NCBI GenBank assembly: GCA_029932915.1
Contig: JAOZPE010000016.1
Span: 1-50,478, forward strand
Direction: 5' to 3'
From: Candidatus Krumholzibacteriia bacterium
GTDB lineage: Bacteria; Krumholzibacteriota; Krumholzibacteriia; JAJRXK01
Length of the DNA stretch: 50,478 nucleotides
In this document: positions 49,684-50,478 of the stretch, one piece after another
Layout: the number at the start of each line of letters is the position of its first letter
Position numbering within the stretch: position 1 is the stretch's first letter
Notes under the pieces: generated by a model
Database searches by the model: none
Told to the model about the DNA's origin: nothing
The model's input: only the letters and a program-made list of their open reading frames with translations
Program-made: the position numbers and the translations under genes

Positions 49684-49866
49684 GATGAACTCTCCAACTG
49701 TTGGAAGTGGATGGATGACTCAATAGGGAAGACGATGGGGATCCATGATCATCTGCCCGCGAACCGGAGGGGGAAGAAACCATCGCCGGGAGATGGGAGA
49801 TCGATTCCCTCATCGTGCATCTGGTGTACTACAGGGACCGGTCGAGGGCAAGACGGCTTTTTGCGT

Positions 49867-49896
49867 TTGACCCCGGGACGGACGGTACGGTCTACT
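49867..49896 (+). promoter_or_regulatory. Putative promoter for the last membrane gene
   Basis: TTGACC at 49867-49872 and TCTACT at 49891-49896 are 18 bases apart. The leader would be near 60 bases, and AGGAGAGGA precedes ATG 49965. Confidence 0.45.
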
Positions 49897-49964
49897 CTGC
49901 AAGCCGGTCGAGAAGTTGCTTCCGGAGGTTGTATTGTTTCGATGCGGAGTGAGGAGAGGATACG

Positions 49965-50381
49965 ATGAATGATGCGCGCGGCGGCTCGTCCTCCTCTTCG
50001 GGCAGACCGGGGTTCCTTGCCGTCTCTCTCGTGGCGAGCGCGGCCTACGACTGGCTGGGTTTCCTTCTCCTGTGGACCATGCCCGGCTGGCTCTTCCGCC
50101 TCTTCGCCCATCCGGTTCCTTCCGATGCGTTCCTCTTCCGTCTGGCGGCTCTGCCGCTGCTGCTCTTGCCGCTGGTGTACCTGAGTGCGGCGCGCATGGG
50201 ATCGGCCTGCCCGATCCTCGTCCGTCTGTCCATCGCCTTGCGCGTGGTCGGGGCTCTCTCGATCGCTCTGCTCGTGTTGTGGCACCGGCCGGAGGGGTGG
50301 GGCGCATACGTGTGCTTCGCCGCCGGCGATCTGGTGTGGGCGGCACTGTATGCCCGGGGAGTCGAGAGGGTCCGCTCCTAG
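49965..50381 (+). CDS. Four-TM membrane protein of unknown function
   Basis: The 138-residue protein starts at ATG 49965 (AGGAGAGGA upstream). After a Ser-rich N-terminus come four hydrophobic segments at about residues 18-40, 57-74, 82-104 and 110-128. Conserved-looking residues include YDWLGFLLLW, AHPVPSDAFLFRLAALPLLL and AGDLVWAALYARG. It resembles small DoxX/DUF4345-like four-helix membrane proteins, but I would not assign a family. It is monocistronic. Confidence 0.75.
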   Translation: MNDARGGSSSSSGRPGFLAVSLVASAAYDWLGFLLLWTMPGWLFRLFAHPVPSDAFLFRLAALPLLLLPLVYLSAARMGSACPILVRLSIALRVVGALSIALLVLWHRPEGWGAYVCFAAGDLVWAALYARGVERVRS

Positions 50382-50478
50382 CGCCGTAGCGGATCGGCGG
50401 TCATCTCCTGCGGCCCGATGGCGCCTCTTCGACGCTCCGTCACCGCTTCTCCTACCAGTCGCTGATCTCGCGCAGGGC
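50382..50478 (-). other. Right end; possible last codons of a minus-strand gene
   Basis: Reading the minus strand, 50452-50478 gives ALREISDW and a stop, which could be the end of a gene continuing outside the window. Eight codons are too few to support a call. Nothing else is seen here. Confidence 0.2.

Noticed and set aside
50452-50478. End of a minus-strand gene (ALREISDW and stop)
   Set aside because: Eight codons cannot be told apart from chance.
1-50478. tRNA, rRNA, CRISPR, insertion sequences, prophage
   Set aside because: I inspected intergenic gaps and saw no cloverleaf with conserved TTCGA arm, no spaced repeats, no transposase or integrase motifs.

Overview
The window is about 50 kb of high-GC (near 68-70% by eye) bacterial chromosome carrying about 37 protein genes on both strands. 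I saw no tRNA, rRNA, CRISPR array, insertion sequence or phage. The organism is a Gram-negative with an outer membrane: there are two C-terminally aromatic beta-barrel proteins, several lipoproteins, a LytM peptidase and periplasmic enzymes. The mixture (DUF3078 barrel, DUF1684 lipoprotein, Ig-like lipoproteins with W-x-G-x-DPDG motifs, long transketolase, 4-thiol AddB, many GTG/TTG starts) suggests a little-cultivated lineage near the FCB/Eisenbacteria/Krumholzibacteriota group. That placement is inference.

Layout. 1-470: lower-GC left edge with a glycine-zipper, bacteriocin-like peptide gene and a two-TM small protein. 0.5-9.2 kb: alpha/beta hydrolase, lipid kinase, GT-C glycosyltransferase, secreted prolyl oligopeptidase, Rrf2 Fe-S regulator, NlpC/P60 lipoprotein, secreted hypothetical. 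9.2-14 kb: second GT-C enzyme, outer-membrane barrel with a structured leader, queF, MarR regulator. 14-18 kb: GT1 glycosyltransferase, a LytS-like membrane sensor lacking the usual phospho-histidine, DUF1684 lipoprotein. 18.2-25.2 kb: an unusual GT2-TM-helical-domain fusion with a partner envelope protein, then an RsbW-like protein overlapping a GAF histidine kinase. 25.3-30.4 kb: dicarboxylate symporter, speD, two methyltransferases, a four-cysteine small protein, M23 peptidase. 30.5-43.8 kb (minus strand): transketolase, HAD hydrolase, AddA, AddB, TPR protein, trpS. 43.9-50.5 kb: PLP decarboxylase, small hypothetical, rubrerythrin-like protein, and a DUF3078-MscS-lipoprotein cluster, then a small membrane protein.

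How the genes work together. Much of the window serves the envelope: glycan assembly (two GT-C, one GT1, one GT2), murein hydrolysis (NlpC, LytM), osmotic release (MscS) and barrels. AddB, AddA and the HAD gene overlap by 4 bp at each junction and follow a TPR gene by 9 bp, so they form a repair/recombination operon. speD and the group II PLP decarboxylase could both feed polyamine synthesis.

Most notable: the GT2 fusion plus partner (18236-22923); the histidine-less LytS-like sensor (15261-17279); the bacteriocin-like pair at the left end; the hairpin leaders of speD and the barrel gene; the 100-bp convergent overlap of speD with a methyltransferase; and several promoters set so close to the start codon that the mRNAs should be leaderless.
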